Source of the DNA: Lachnospiraceae bacterium
GTDB taxonomy: Bacteria > Bacillota > Clostridia > Lachnospirales > Lachnospiraceae
NCBI GenBank assembly: GCA_022793065.1
Contig: JAAWCE010000020.1
Location: 62,001 to 126,000, forward strand
Direction of reading: 5' to 3'
Length of the DNA: 64,000 nucleotides
This document shows, one piece after another, positions 17,016 to 25,855 of this stretch. Below the pieces are notes generated by a model. The model saw only the letters and a program-made list of their open reading frames with translations. It searched no databases and had not been told where the DNA came from. The translations under genes and the position numbers were made by a program. Position 1 is the first letter of the stretch, and each line of letters begins with the position of its first letter.

Positions 17016-17844
17016 TTTCTTCTCCATTCATATTCATGATTTGGCGCATCTTTTCTTTCAAACGCTCCGCATCCAGATTTCTGTCTAATTTCCCTTCATA
17101 AGCAATGCTGATTCCCCCTGTTTCCTCCGAAACAATCACTGTCAAAGAGTCCGTTGCCTCCGACACTCCCACGCCCGCCCTATGTCTGGTGCCAAGCTCC
17201 TTACTCAATCCCAAATTATCGGACAGGGGCAGATAGCAAGTGGCAAACGTAACCCTATTGCCGCGTACAATAATCGCGCCGTCATGCAGCGGCGTATTAT
17301 GTTCAAAAATGTTAATTAATAACTGGCTCGTGACAATGCCGTCAATTTCAATACCTGTGCGCTCATAATCTTTCAAAGATTCCTTTCTCTCAATGACAAT
17401 TAACGCCCCTGTCTTCACTTTTCCCATTTCCACACAGGCTTTCGCAATTTCGTTCATTGTTTTCTCTGTAAACGCATTTCCTTTGTCTTTGAAAGAATCT
17501 GAAAATCCCAGCGACGGTATAAAATTTTTCTGCCCCAACTGATCTAACGCATGCCGCAGCTCCGGCTGCATAACCACAATGACGCCCATAACGGCAAAGC
17601 TTAATACATTTTTGGCAATCCATATGATTGTGGTCATTTCCATTATATCCACAATAAACAAAAATAGGAAAATGACAATCAATCCCTTTAACAATCGCCA
17701 TGATCTGGTGGTCTTCATCCATGCCAGAATATAGTACACCAAAAAAGCGATAATAAAAATTTCCAATATATCGCTCCAATCCATGGTATTCGCATAAATC
17801 CTGGCAGTCTTCAGGTACTCTACTCCTCTATCAACCCATTGCAT
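16951..17844 (-). CDS. cdaA: Diadenylate cyclase (c-di-AMP synthase)
   Basis: A 297-residue membrane-bound DAC enzyme that condenses two ATP into c-di-AMP. Three N-terminal TM helices (about residues 25-105), then the DisA_N domain with the catalytic DGA in HDGAIIVRGNRV and RHR in GTRHRAGVGVSE, followed by SEETGGISIAYEGKL. The C-terminal 25 residues are very basic. Position first in cdaA-cdaR-glmM fits the essential housekeeping enzyme that links cell wall precursor supply, osmotic balance and potassium transport. Confidence 0.96.
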   Translation of the reverse strand: MQWVDRGVEYLKTARIYANTMDWSDILEIFIIAFLVYYILAWMKTTRSWRLLKGLIVIFLFLFIVDIMEMTTIIWIAKNVLSFAVMGVIVVMQPELRHALDQLGQKNFIPSLGFSDSFKDKGNAFTEKTMNEIAKACVEMGKVKTGALIVIERKESLKDYERTGIEIDGIVTSQLLINIFEHNTPLHDGAIIVRGNRVTFATCYLPLSDNLGLSKELGTRHRAGVGVSEATDSLTVIVSEETGGISIAYEGKLDRNLDAERLKEKMRQIMNMNGEENAKGRSRRKSKKAEIRKKTAE

Positions 17845-17943
17845 TTTACCCGGCCCTACTTTTCATAAACTAATTTGCTACTCCCTGCCAAACTTGTTCC
17901 CCCTCCGAAAGCTGTCTTTGCATGAAAACCCTATGACATTATA

Positions 17944-19191
17944 TCAATAAAAATCTTCATAATCCTCCGACACATCTTCCGTGACATTTTCCATTGTATC
18001 CTGCCTAACGGTACTGCCTATGGTTACATTACTGCGGTTCTGAACATACCCCGATGTCCTTCGGACATTCCTTCCCGCCATATTGCTGCGGCTTCTGTCC
18101 ATCGTGTTCCTTCCGCCGGACATGTTTCTTCCCTGTCCGCTTCTTTCTTCCTGTACGATCCTATTTGCGCCCTCTCTGTCCATCATATTTCTATCCCCAG
18201 CTCCCGCAGACTGGTTCAGCCTTCCCGTATGCCTGGCTGCGCCTGCCCTTCCTCCTGCTCTCGATTGCTGCGTATTGATTTTTTTCACGGTCTTTGTGGA
18301 CATAGAAACCGACATTTTAGGAACGGCTTTCACATAATAATAGTACTCGTCATCTTCAAATTGAACTTTCTCCACCCGGCTATAGTCAACACAAAATCTA
18401 AAGAACTCAACAACCTTTGCCACCACTAACGCCAGCAGAGACCCCAATAACGCCCCTCCCACGGAAATATTAATATCATACAGTAAATCTCCGATCAGAA
18501 GCACTACCACATTTGTCATAACCCCCGCAATCATAGCAATGGTCCAGGAATAGTCTATTGACAATCTCCGTATAAAATACACAACCAGTATAGTAACCGC
18601 AAAAGATACGACCACTACCAGCATTGCCTTATTCCCCATAATAGCCTCAATGAGAATACGTATTTTGGCTACGATTTCGCCGTCCTCCATGGTCTTAACA
18701 TTAGATGCGTTGTTGACAATTACTTCTATTACATAGTAAACTACCACACCGCATCCCACCGACACTGCGGACATAGGACCACAGAGTAAGCCAACCACCA
18801 CCGGAACCACATATGGTATCTTCAAGGCACACAGCAAGGGGGTTATGATAACTACAAGGGAATCTTTGGGGCTGAAACGGAAAAACAACAAATACATCAC
18901 CAGATAAACACATACGCCTACCAGCGCCACTTCCAAAGACAACGCATACATATGTGCCAGGCTGAAAATTGTTGCAAAAAATACCATTGCCCCGGTAGGC
19001 AGAAACGAGCATGTCAATGCCGCAATCAGCACAACAGCCACATTGTCCAACTGTGTCATATAACCCATTCTGCCATTTAGAGTGTTGAAAGTGACAAAAG
19101 CCAATAAAAACTTCACCAGTGGCAGTAGAAACGGCTCACCTTTGCTGTAAATCAGCTTTAATCTCTCTTTCATTTCCAGTAAAACTGTCAT
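17944..19191 (-). CDS. Polytopic membrane protein with a basic, low-complexity C-terminal tail
   Basis: A 415-residue protein. About residues 20-275 form eight or so transmembrane helices (for example FLLAFVTFNTLN, VAVVLIAALTCSFLPTGAMVFFATIFSLAHMYAL, YVVPVVVGLLCGPMSAVSVGCGVVVYYVIEVIV). It then turns soluble and ends with about 110 residues rich in Arg, Gly, Asn, Ser and Met and a final acidic stretch (EDVSEDYEDFY). GGAGG precedes the ATG at 19191. It sits between yvyF and cdaA on the same strand with short gaps, so a cell-envelope role is likely. No family is recognised. Confidence 0.75.
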   Translation of the reverse strand: MTVLLEMKERLKLIYSKGEPFLLPLVKFLLAFVTFNTLNGRMGYMTQLDNVAVVLIAALTCSFLPTGAMVFFATIFSLAHMYALSLEVALVGVCVYLVMYLLFFRFSPKDSLVVIITPLLCALKIPYVVPVVVGLLCGPMSAVSVGCGVVVYYVIEVIVNNASNVKTMEDGEIVAKIRILIEAIMGNKAMLVVVVSFAVTILVVYFIRRLSIDYSWTIAMIAGVMTNVVVLLIGDLLYDINISVGGALLGSLLALVVAKVVEFFRFCVDYSRVEKVQFEDDEYYYYVKAVPKMSVSMSTKTVKKINTQQSRAGGRAGAARHTGRLNQSAGAGDRNMMDREGANRIVQEERSGQGRNMSGGRNTMDRSRSNMAGRNVRRTSGYVQNRSNVTIGSTVRQDTMENVTEDVSEDYEDFY

Positions 19192-19214
19192 TCTGTCCTC
19201 CGGCCGAACATCCC

Positions 19215-19610
19215 TTACTGCATTTCATTGTAAAGGGAATTCAGCTTTTTCAAATTATGATAATAGCACTTTAAACTTCTTTTTGCTTTGGCATAACGCC
19301 AAGAGCACGCCAGATATGCAATAACGCCATATCCTACCACCGTACCTATAAAATAAAACATAACATCCTGTGCAAAAGCAATCAAATCATCCAACTTATA
19401 TAAATCTTGCATAAACTCTTCAAAATGATAGAGTATATAAAGGCCAAACAAAATTGCAAACGCCAAAACGCCGCAAACAATTGACTTCAAAACTTGAATC
19501 GCAATATAATCGGTGCGAAAATAGTTGCCTATCTTCACATTTTCCTTGCCTTCTCCCGCTTCATACGAAGCCATTCTTGTCATCAAAATGACACGTTCCT
19601 CATTCAGCAT
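19215..19610 (-). CDS. Small membrane protein of unknown function
   Basis: A 131-residue protein with two hydrophobic helices at about residues 40-62 and 84-104, a short acidic N-terminus and a Lys/Tyr-rich C-terminus (RYAKAKRSLKCYYHNLKKLNSLYNEMQ). AGGAGG lies six bases before the ATG. It ends 23 nt before the next membrane-protein gene, so the two are probably co-translated partners. No family is recognised. Confidence 0.7.
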   Translation of the reverse strand: MLNEERVILMTRMASYEAGEGKENVKIGNYFRTDYIAIQVLKSIVCGVLAFAILFGLYILYHFEEFMQDLYKLDDLIAFAQDVMFYFIGTVVGYGVIAYLACSWRYAKAKRSLKCYYHNLKKLNSLYNEMQ

Positions 19611-19715
19611 GACAGACCTCCTGTCTCAATTCCTTTCAAGCCCTTCCGGCATCACATCATCATCCCCACAGATATTTCTCTGCAATGCCATAACAACAGA
19701 GCATTTCAAAGTACA

Positions 19716-20123
19716 TCACTTAAGGTAACGCATCTTAGGGCCTTCCACATCATCTTTGGAATATTTTGGCTTTTCAGGTTGATTTGACTTTAATACATCC
19801 TTAAAATTCTTAGTCATATTGCCGGTGCATTTCTCACAAAATCTGCCGCTGCGTATGGGTGAGCCGCATGATTCACATGCCAACATTATCGCCGAATCCG
19901 GTGCAATTTCCAAACGGTCCTCCCGCAGCCATTGCCGGATCTGATTGGCTTCCACATCACATGCCTGGGACACTTCATTAATGCCCGCTCCTTTGTGTTC
20001 ACGGATGTAATCCTTTACTTCCTGGAATTTTTCTTCCAGTCTGTCTCGGCAAGCCGGACAAATTGGCATACCTGCAACATAATTAAAAATTCGTCCACAG
20101 CTTCTGCAATTCCTTACGTTCAT
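19716..20123 (-). CDS. yvyF: Flagellar operon protein of the YvyF type
   Basis: A 135-residue protein with an N-terminal zinc ribbon (CRSCGRIFNYVAGMPICPACRD), a winged-helix-like middle (VKDYIREHKGAGINEVSQACDVEANQIRQWLREDRLE) and a second Cys pair set (CESCGSPIRSGRFCEKCTG). This is the YvyF/TIGR03826 layout. In Bacillus subtilis the gene lies between comFC and flgM, and here it also follows comFC. The frame is open 50 codons further upstream, but ATG at 20123 with GGAGGG before it gives the family N-terminus. The leader carries the tail of repeat family B. Confidence 0.85.
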   Translation of the reverse strand: MNVRNCRSCGRIFNYVAGMPICPACRDRLEEKFQEVKDYIREHKGAGINEVSQACDVEANQIRQWLREDRLEIAPDSAIMLACESCGSPIRSGRFCEKCTGNMTKNFKDVLKSNQPEKPKYSKDDVEGPKMRYLK

Positions 20124-20165
20124 AGCTTCCCTCCTATTCCAGTTCCGCAATACGCCCTTTGGCAC
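20124..20165 (-). repeat. Divergent 3' half of leader element family B before yvyF
   Basis: Minus strand: GGCGTCGAGTGCC, AAAGGGCG, then GCGGAACTGGAATAGGAGGG and the ATG. The last 17 nt are identical to the ftsE copy; the upstream arm is reshaped but still contains a GGCGTCG block. Confidence 0.45.
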
Positions 20166-20312
20166 TCGACGCCTGGCACTATATGCGATATCAGCACTTG
20201 TATTTATCAAATTTATTCTTTTTTCGGCTGGCCTCCGGACACTTGCCCAATGGAACACAATAAATACCTGCATGCTCCTTTCGTTTCAATGATATCCGGT
20301 TTGCATAATACT

Positions 20313-21113
20313 TCAAAGTCCCGCCCCACATGCAAGAGCTATAAAGTATATTTTCTCCACCCCTGCCTCTTTCAGCGTTCTTGCCGCTTCATCCATTGTG
20401 CTGCCCGTAGTATAAATGTCGTCAATCAATATCACCTTATCTAATTTTACATCATTTTGCCCGATATTAAAAGCCCTTTTCAAATTATTTTGTCTTTCTT
20501 CAGGATTTTCATATTTTAATGGCGCCGTGTTTTTCTTTCTGACCAGAAAACCGGTGTTCACGGGTATCTCCAGACATTTTCCTATACTCTTTGCCAGCAC
20601 TTCCGCCTGGTTATACCCTCTCGTATTTTTTCTCTTTTTGTGCAAAGGTATGGGAATCAACGCATCCGGCCCAATCTTTCTGATAAAATCTCCCAGATAT
20701 TCTCCTATCTGTTCCCCGAAAAACGCCCCATATTCCCTTCGTCCCCCGTACTTAAACCTGTAAATGGACAACGCCGCATACTCATACTCATATAATGCTC
20801 TTCCCCGAATATATTCATGTTTTTTCCTGGCACAATCCGCGCAATACTCCACTTGCTCCGTAAGCTTTTTACCGCATTTCATACACCAGGGCGGCGTCAA
20901 AAGTTTCAGCCTGCCTATACATTCCGGACAAAGTCTCCCGTCCATGCCCCCCACGATCTCATCGCAGACCGGACAGCGACGAGGAAACAAAAGCGCCAAT
21001 CCCCCTTCATATAATTTACTCCATTTCCTTATTTTAACTCCGGATACGGGTATTATTCGGTTTTTTATGATATTCTTCGTTTTTGTTCCTGATGTCCATA
21101 TGTTGCTTCTCAT
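20313..21113 (-). CDS. comFC: ComF-family phosphoribosyltransferase-like protein
   Basis: A 266-residue ComFC. The N-terminal half carries a zinc-type cluster of CxxC pairs (CPVCDEI, CPEC, CMKCGKKL, CADC), the second half a type I phosphoribosyltransferase fold with HKKRKNTRGYNQAE and the PRPP loop VILIDDIYTTGST. ComFC homologues take part in DNA uptake for transformation. GAGGG lies eight bases before the ATG. It follows recD2 by 33 nt and precedes yvyF, an order also known for competence/motility loci in Bacillus. Confidence 0.92.
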   Translation of the reverse strand: MRSNIWTSGTKTKNIIKNRIIPVSGVKIRKWSKLYEGGLALLFPRRCPVCDEIVGGMDGRLCPECIGRLKLLTPPWCMKCGKKLTEQVEYCADCARKKHEYIRGRALYEYEYAALSIYRFKYGGRREYGAFFGEQIGEYLGDFIRKIGPDALIPIPLHKKRKNTRGYNQAEVLAKSIGKCLEIPVNTGFLVRKKNTAPLKYENPEERQNNLKRAFNIGQNDVKLDKVILIDDIYTTGSTMDEAARTLKEAGVEKIYFIALACGAGL

Positions 21114-21146
21114 TTTGGGTTCCCTCTCTTTCCGGCATAAAGCCTC

Positions 21147-23432
21147 TCAGGAACCTTCTCCGACCCTAAATTGATAAACTTCCTGTATTCTGTCCGCCAG
21201 GGCGGTATATCTGCTTCTCTCACTGATATTATCAATCATCTCCCGAACTGTATCACTGCTGCCCAAAATTGTGACACAGCTTTTCGCTCTGGTAATGGCC
21301 GTGTATAACAAATTCCGATGAAACAACATCTTCGGCCCGCCCAACAACGGCAAAAGTACCGCTGGATACTCGCTTCCCTGGGATTTATGTATTGTTATGG
21401 CATAGGACAAATCCAATTCCTCCAAAAGAGAAAAGGGATATGTCACCCGTCTTTGTTCATCATATTCCACCACCAAATGGGACGCCGCTTCATTAATTTC
21501 CAGGATTTTTCCCATGTCTCCGTTGAAAACCCCTGTTCCTTTGTCAACAGGAATCCCATATTTGCTTACCACCTCCCATTCCAACTGATAATTATTTTTA
21601 ATCTGCATTACCTTATCGCCCTCACGATAAATTGTATTGCCGCTCATGTGCTCCTTCTTCTTGTCATCCGCCGGATTCAGATAGCACTGTAAGATACCGT
21701 TTAAAGTTTCACATCCAAGACTTCCCTTCCGCATGGGCGTCAATACCTGTATGTCAAAAGGAGTCGCATTCACATAACGGGGAAGCTTTTCCTGAATTAA
21801 CTGTATCATATGTTTATATATCACATTGACATCATTTCTTTCCAACAGAAAAAAGTCTCTGGACTTATTATCCAGTGCAATTTGCTGCCCATTGTTGATG
21901 CGGTGAGCATTGACAATAATGTCGCTTTCCTCCGCCTGTCGAAAAATTTTCTTCAATTCTATCATGGGAAAGCATCCGCTGCAAATCAAATCCCGCAATA
22001 CCTGCCCCGGCCCCACGCTGGGCAACTGATTTACATCTCCCACAAGGACCAACCTTGTTCCGGGTGCTATTGCTTTCAGCAACGCCTGAAACAACTGTAT
22101 GTCCACCATTGACATTTCATCTATAATAATCACATCTGCTTCCAGAGGATTTTGCTCATTTCTTTCAAAGCTTACCTTACGGGTATTTTCATCAGACAAA
22201 GCACTATTGAGCTCCAGCATACGATGGATGGTTCTTGCCTCAAATCCGGTTGCTTCCGTCATCCGTTTTGCCGCCCGCCCCGTAGGCGCAGCCAAAAAAA
22301 TATCAAGTCCCTCCGCCTCAAAATAACGAATCATCATATTGATGGTTGTGGTTTTTCCTGTCCCCGGACCTCCGGCCAGCAAAAATAACCCATTTTGAAT
22401 ACATTCCATCACTGCCTGAAACTGAAGCTCATCCAATTCCATCTTCAGATTTTGCGCCAACTTTTTTAACCTGGCGGCCTCTGGATTTTTTGCCCTTTCA
22501 CTTAGTCCTTCTTTTGCTCCGTTTTCCTCTTGCGCCGCAATCTCTTCCACAGTGGTCATGGGAATATTTAACTCATATAACATCCTGGCACAATTTAACT
22601 CTGCATAGTAATAAGAAGCGGCAAATACATGATCTCCTTTTATCACCAATTTTTTATCCATCATCAGATTGTCTATCTGAGGACGTATATTTTCCTGATC
22701 CACACACAACAAGTTTTTAGCTCTCTCAAGTAAGCTTTCCATGGGGAGATAGCAATTTCCCTCTCCTGTGGACTGGAGCAATGTATAAAAAATACCGCTG
22801 CGGATTCTAAAGTCGGAATCTGTATGAATTCCCGACTTCGCAGCAAGTTCATCCGCCATTTTAAACCCAATTCCCGATATATCTTCCGCCAGACGATATG
22901 GGTTTTCCTTCATTATTTTATATAGCCCCATACCATACTTTTCATATATCTTCAAAGCTAACGCATTAGAAATGCCATATTGCTGCAGATAAACCAACGC
23001 ATCCCTGACATCTTTTTTTTCTTCCATCTGCGCGGCAATTTCTCCGGCCTTACGCTGGCTGATTCCCTTGATCTCCGCCAATCGCTCCGGTTCTTCTTCT
23101 ATGATACGAAAAGTATCCTTCCCAAATTTTTTGATTATTTTTGCCGCAAGCGCCGGTCCCACTCCTTTGATAGCCCCCGAACCGAGATAACGTTCCATTC
23201 CCACACTATCCGTAGGTATGACCGTCTGAAAGGTGTTAATCTTAAACTGAGAACCATAGACAGGATGCGCCACATATTCCCCTTGGGCAGTAATTGATTC
23301 CCCCTGCGTCAGTCCCTTACACATTCCTACACAAGTAATCTCCTGGCTGTCCACCATTAGATTCATAACCGTATAACCATTTTCGTTGTTCTGGAAAATG
23401 ATATGCTCCACATATCCGCTGACTGTATCCAT
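21147..23432 (-). CDS. recD2: RecD2-type ATP-dependent DNA helicase
   Basis: A 761-residue SF1B 5'-3' helicase not associated with RecBC. N-terminal OB-like part with YVEHIIFQNNENGYTV (about 7-22), a helix-hairpin-helix section (LGSGAIKGVGPALAAKIIKKFG and AEIKGISQRKAGEIA), then the motor: Walker A GGPGTGKTTT (about 355), Walker B IIIDEMSMVD, VGDVNQLPSVGPGQVLRDL, and motif VI near the end, LSYAITIHKSQGSEYP and LYTAITRAK. Length fits the family (about 740-800). It acts in repair and replication fork maintenance. It heads the long operon that runs on to comFC, yvyF and the c-di-AMP genes. Confidence 0.96.
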   Translation of the reverse strand: MDTVSGYVEHIIFQNNENGYTVMNLMVDSQEITCVGMCKGLTQGESITAQGEYVAHPVYGSQFKINTFQTVIPTDSVGMERYLGSGAIKGVGPALAAKIIKKFGKDTFRIIEEEPERLAEIKGISQRKAGEIAAQMEEKKDVRDALVYLQQYGISNALALKIYEKYGMGLYKIMKENPYRLAEDISGIGFKMADELAAKSGIHTDSDFRIRSGIFYTLLQSTGEGNCYLPMESLLERAKNLLCVDQENIRPQIDNLMMDKKLVIKGDHVFAASYYYAELNCARMLYELNIPMTTVEEIAAQEENGAKEGLSERAKNPEAARLKKLAQNLKMELDELQFQAVMECIQNGLFLLAGGPGTGKTTTINMMIRYFEAEGLDIFLAAPTGRAAKRMTEATGFEARTIHRMLELNSALSDENTRKVSFERNEQNPLEADVIIIDEMSMVDIQLFQALLKAIAPGTRLVLVGDVNQLPSVGPGQVLRDLICSGCFPMIELKKIFRQAEESDIIVNAHRINNGQQIALDNKSRDFFLLERNDVNVIYKHMIQLIQEKLPRYVNATPFDIQVLTPMRKGSLGCETLNGILQCYLNPADDKKKEHMSGNTIYREGDKVMQIKNNYQLEWEVVSKYGIPVDKGTGVFNGDMGKILEINEAASHLVVEYDEQRRVTYPFSLLEELDLSYAITIHKSQGSEYPAVLLPLLGGPKMLFHRNLLYTAITRAKSCVTILGSSDTVREMIDNISERSRYTALADRIQEVYQFRVGEGS

Positions 23433-23476
23433 CCGGTCTCCCTGTCAAATTATGCTCGTCGGACATAGCATACCAC

Positions 23477-23504
23477 ATTATGTTATATCCAGCAGCTTCT
23501 CCAA
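23477..23504 (-). promoter_or_regulatory. Possible promoter for recD2
   Basis: Minus strand TTGGAG, 16-nt spacer, CATAAT, about 45 nt before the recD2 start and just after the flagellar operon terminator. Confidence 0.35.
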
Positions 23505-23522
23505 ATCACATATATCAGAACA

Positions 23523-23548
23523 AGGCTGCCATCGCACCTGAGCAGCCT
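23523..23548 (-). terminator. Terminator of the mbl-flagellar operon
   Basis: A 7-bp stem (AGGCTGC / GCAGCCT) with a 12-nt loop, followed on the minus strand by TTGTTCT. It lies 70 nt after the stop of the rod-binding protein gene. Confidence 0.6.
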
Positions 23549-23617
23549 AATTCTTCCCTATTTATCTCTAACCGACAACACATCAAACACGGCTTACAAT
23601 AACCATCTCTGCAATGT

Positions 23618-24031
23618 CTATTCAGACACTGCTTCTACGGCATTGACTTCCCCTTCTTCGCTGCCATCCGCTGCAGCATCCGAAATGCCATAATTACGTT
23701 TCATTTGCTCAAACAACATCTGCGCTAATCCCAAACCGCTTCCATTAGAAGTCTCTTCGGCCACACTTTGAATCATTTGATCCTTATAATAATCCATAAT
23801 CCCAGACGTATAATTAGAATAATTATCATTCTCCGGAATTGTCTTCATCATAGCTTTGTACATCTGCTCTACAAAATAGGCTTCAAACTGTTTGCACGCA
23901 TCCATCAGCTCTTCACTGTTTGCTTTGGAATAATCCGAACCATTCAGCTTATCTTTCAGCTTAGATGCAGTTTGATTTGCCGCAGTCGAGTATACATCAC
24001 CGTACATGGAAGTTATATTACTAAAATCCAT
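23618..24031 (-). CDS. Rod-binding protein (FlgJ N-terminal domain type)
   Basis: A 137-residue protein with the rod-binding core: ELMDACKQFEAYFVEQMYKAMMKTIPENDNY, MDYYKDQMIQSVAEE and LGLAQMLFEQMKRNYG. The muramidase domain found in proteobacterial FlgJ is absent, as usual in Firmicutes. ATG at 24031 has AAGGAG upstream; a 17-codon extension reads through that site and is rejected. Placed directly after flhP, it should help assemble the flagellar rod outside the membrane. The final 25 residues are acidic. Confidence 0.88.
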   Translation of the reverse strand: MDFSNITSMYGDVYSTAANQTASKLKDKLNGSDYSKANSEELMDACKQFEAYFVEQMYKAMMKTIPENDNYSNYTSGIMDYYKDQMIQSVAEETSNGSGLGLAQMLFEQMKRNYGISDAAADGSEEGEVNAVEAVSE

Positions 24032-24124
24032 TTCCGCTCTCCTTTTCCTTGGAAGTATACGTTCTTTTACATTTTCTTCCAAAACTTTTCTATTTCTTTA
24101 CATTCGTCCCGTTATACTTCCCAC

Positions 24125-24940
24125 TTAACGCTTAAGGTTATTGGCCTGCTGCAGCATTTCATCCGAGGTAGTAATTGCCTTTGAATTCATTTCATATGCA
24201 CGCTGTGCCACAATCATGCTGACCATCTCATCAACCACCTGTACGTTGGAACCTTCCAAATAATTTTGGTGTATTTTACTCTTCTCAACCCCATTGTTGG
24301 TGGCTTCATTTATTGGCTGTCCGCTGGCATCCGATACCGCATACATAGTGTCTTCCAGACGGTCTAAACCGCTGGGATTATTAAACTGGAATACACCGAT
24401 GGTTATTCCAATGGGCTGCGCATTGTTTTCCTCATCCGGATAACAAATTCTTCCGTCCTTATCCACGCTGAGATTGCTGAGTATGTAATTATTACTCAAA
24501 ATAATCGGTTGTCCGTTACTGTTCAATACAGGAAGACCGTCCATATTTGATAACATATACCCGTTATTCCCCAATGCAAACTGGAAGTTGCCGTTGCGGG
24601 TATAATACGTATTGCCATCTGCGCCTCTCAAAGCAAAGAATCCTTTTCCTTCAATCATAAAATCCGTATCACTATCTGACGCAATAGGCGTTCCCTGCCT
24701 GAAAATAGAAGTGATTGCCGAATTGCGGACACCCAATCCCACCTGAGCGCTAATAGGCTTCTCCGCTCCGTTTGCGGATGTGGTTTTCGACTGTAATGTT
24801 TGATATAATAAAGTCTTAAACTCATTTACCTGTGTCTTATATCCCTGCGTATTCACATTGGATAAATTGTTCGCAATCGTGTCAATATTTGTCTGCTGTG
24901 CAATCATACCGGTTGCAGCCGTCCATAAACTACGTACCAT
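24125..24940 (-). CDS. flhP: Flagellar rod/hook-basal body protein FlhP (FlgG type)
   Basis: A 271-residue axial protein. The N-terminal helix and signature MVRSLWTAATGMIAQQTNIDTIANNLSNVNTQGYK, central DTDFMIEGKGFFAL and GNFQFALGNNGYMLS, and the C-terminal LEGSNVQVVDEMVSMIVAQRAYEMNSKAITTSDEML are diagnostic of the FlgG/FlhP family. ATG at 24940 follows AAAGGAATAATT. The order mbl-flhO-flhP is the same as in Bacillus subtilis, which supports the flhP name over flgG. Confidence 0.92.
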   Translation of the reverse strand: MVRSLWTAATGMIAQQTNIDTIANNLSNVNTQGYKTQVNEFKTLLYQTLQSKTTSANGAEKPISAQVGLGVRNSAITSIFRQGTPIASDSDTDFMIEGKGFFALRGADGNTYYTRNGNFQFALGNNGYMLSNMDGLPVLNSNGQPIILSNNYILSNLSVDKDGRICYPDEENNAQPIGITIGVFQFNNPSGLDRLEDTMYAVSDASGQPINEATNNGVEKSKIHQNYLEGSNVQVVDEMVSMIVAQRAYEMNSKAITTSDEMLQQANNLKR

Positions 24941-25058
24941 AATTATTCCTTTCCGCTCCCTCACAGCCCTCTTGCATCCGAATCTCTTTCCCCTCTCCGG
25001 ATCACTCCCCTATGAAAAAGCTCCAAAATACTATATAAAGTCAGCCCATATCATTTTA

Positions 25059-25838
25059 TCAGGTTACCTTGCCCAACTGATTCACCGCCGTCTCTAAGGT
25101 ACCGTCATATGTCTGCAATATCTTCTGGTTACTCTCATAAGCACGCGCGATGGAAATAAGGTTCACCATTTCAGATACCACTTGTACATTTGCCATTTCC
25201 AGATATCCGGACTTCACCTCAGCCGTGCCCTGTTTGGGTGTTGCTCCTTCTACCGGCCGATAATAGGTCTCACCATATTTCTCCAGATAATTATAATCCT
25301 CAAAATCCGCCACCTGAATTCTGGCAATTTCCCTGCCATTCTGGGTGATGGAACCATTTTCTAAAATTTTAGTCTCTAACAGAGGGTTCAGACGTATTCT
25401 GCGATCCTGTGCATCTAAGACATAATCACCGTCCTCCGTCCTCAAATAACCATCCCTGTCCAATGTAAACTGTCCTGCACGGGTATACAATGTGGAGGTT
25501 TCCCCTGCCTTATTGGTAAATTCAACTGCGAAAAAGCCTTCTCCCGCCAACGCCAAATCATAGGTGTTTCCAGTAATCCGAAAGGATCCCTGGGTAAAAT
25601 CAGTGTAATTTTCTCCGATTTTCACTCCCGGATTATTGCTGCCTACGCGCTGCACAATTCTCCTTCCCACCGATGCATCTCTAATCTTCACTGTCAGTAC
25701 ATCATCAAATGCCTGACTGGTGGACCCTTCCTTTTTGTATCCCACCGTAGATGCGTTTGCCAGATTATTTGTCAGAATATCCATTCTGTTCTGCTCGTTA
25801 ATCATACCTGTGTATGCCACATATAACCCCTTTAGCAT
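25059..25838 (-). CDS. flhO: Flagellar rod protein FlhO (FlgF type)
   Basis: A 259-residue axial protein with MLKGLYVAYTGMINEQNRMDILTNNLANASTVGYK at the N-terminus, YDLALAGEGFFAVEF and AGQFTLDRDGYLRTEDG in the middle, and SGYLEMANVQVVSEMVNLISIARAYESNQK at the C-terminus. Slightly shorter than the neighbour, as is usual for FlgF-like proteins. It follows mbl by 17 nt and precedes flhP. Confidence 0.92.
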   Translation of the reverse strand: MLKGLYVAYTGMINEQNRMDILTNNLANASTVGYKKEGSTSQAFDDVLTVKIRDASVGRRIVQRVGSNNPGVKIGENYTDFTQGSFRITGNTYDLALAGEGFFAVEFTNKAGETSTLYTRAGQFTLDRDGYLRTEDGDYVLDAQDRRIRLNPLLETKILENGSITQNGREIARIQVADFEDYNYLEKYGETYYRPVEGATPKQGTAEVKSGYLEMANVQVVSEMVNLISIARAYESNQKILQTYDGTLETAVNQLGKVT

Positions 25839-25855
25839 CCGTAATCTCCTTTATA

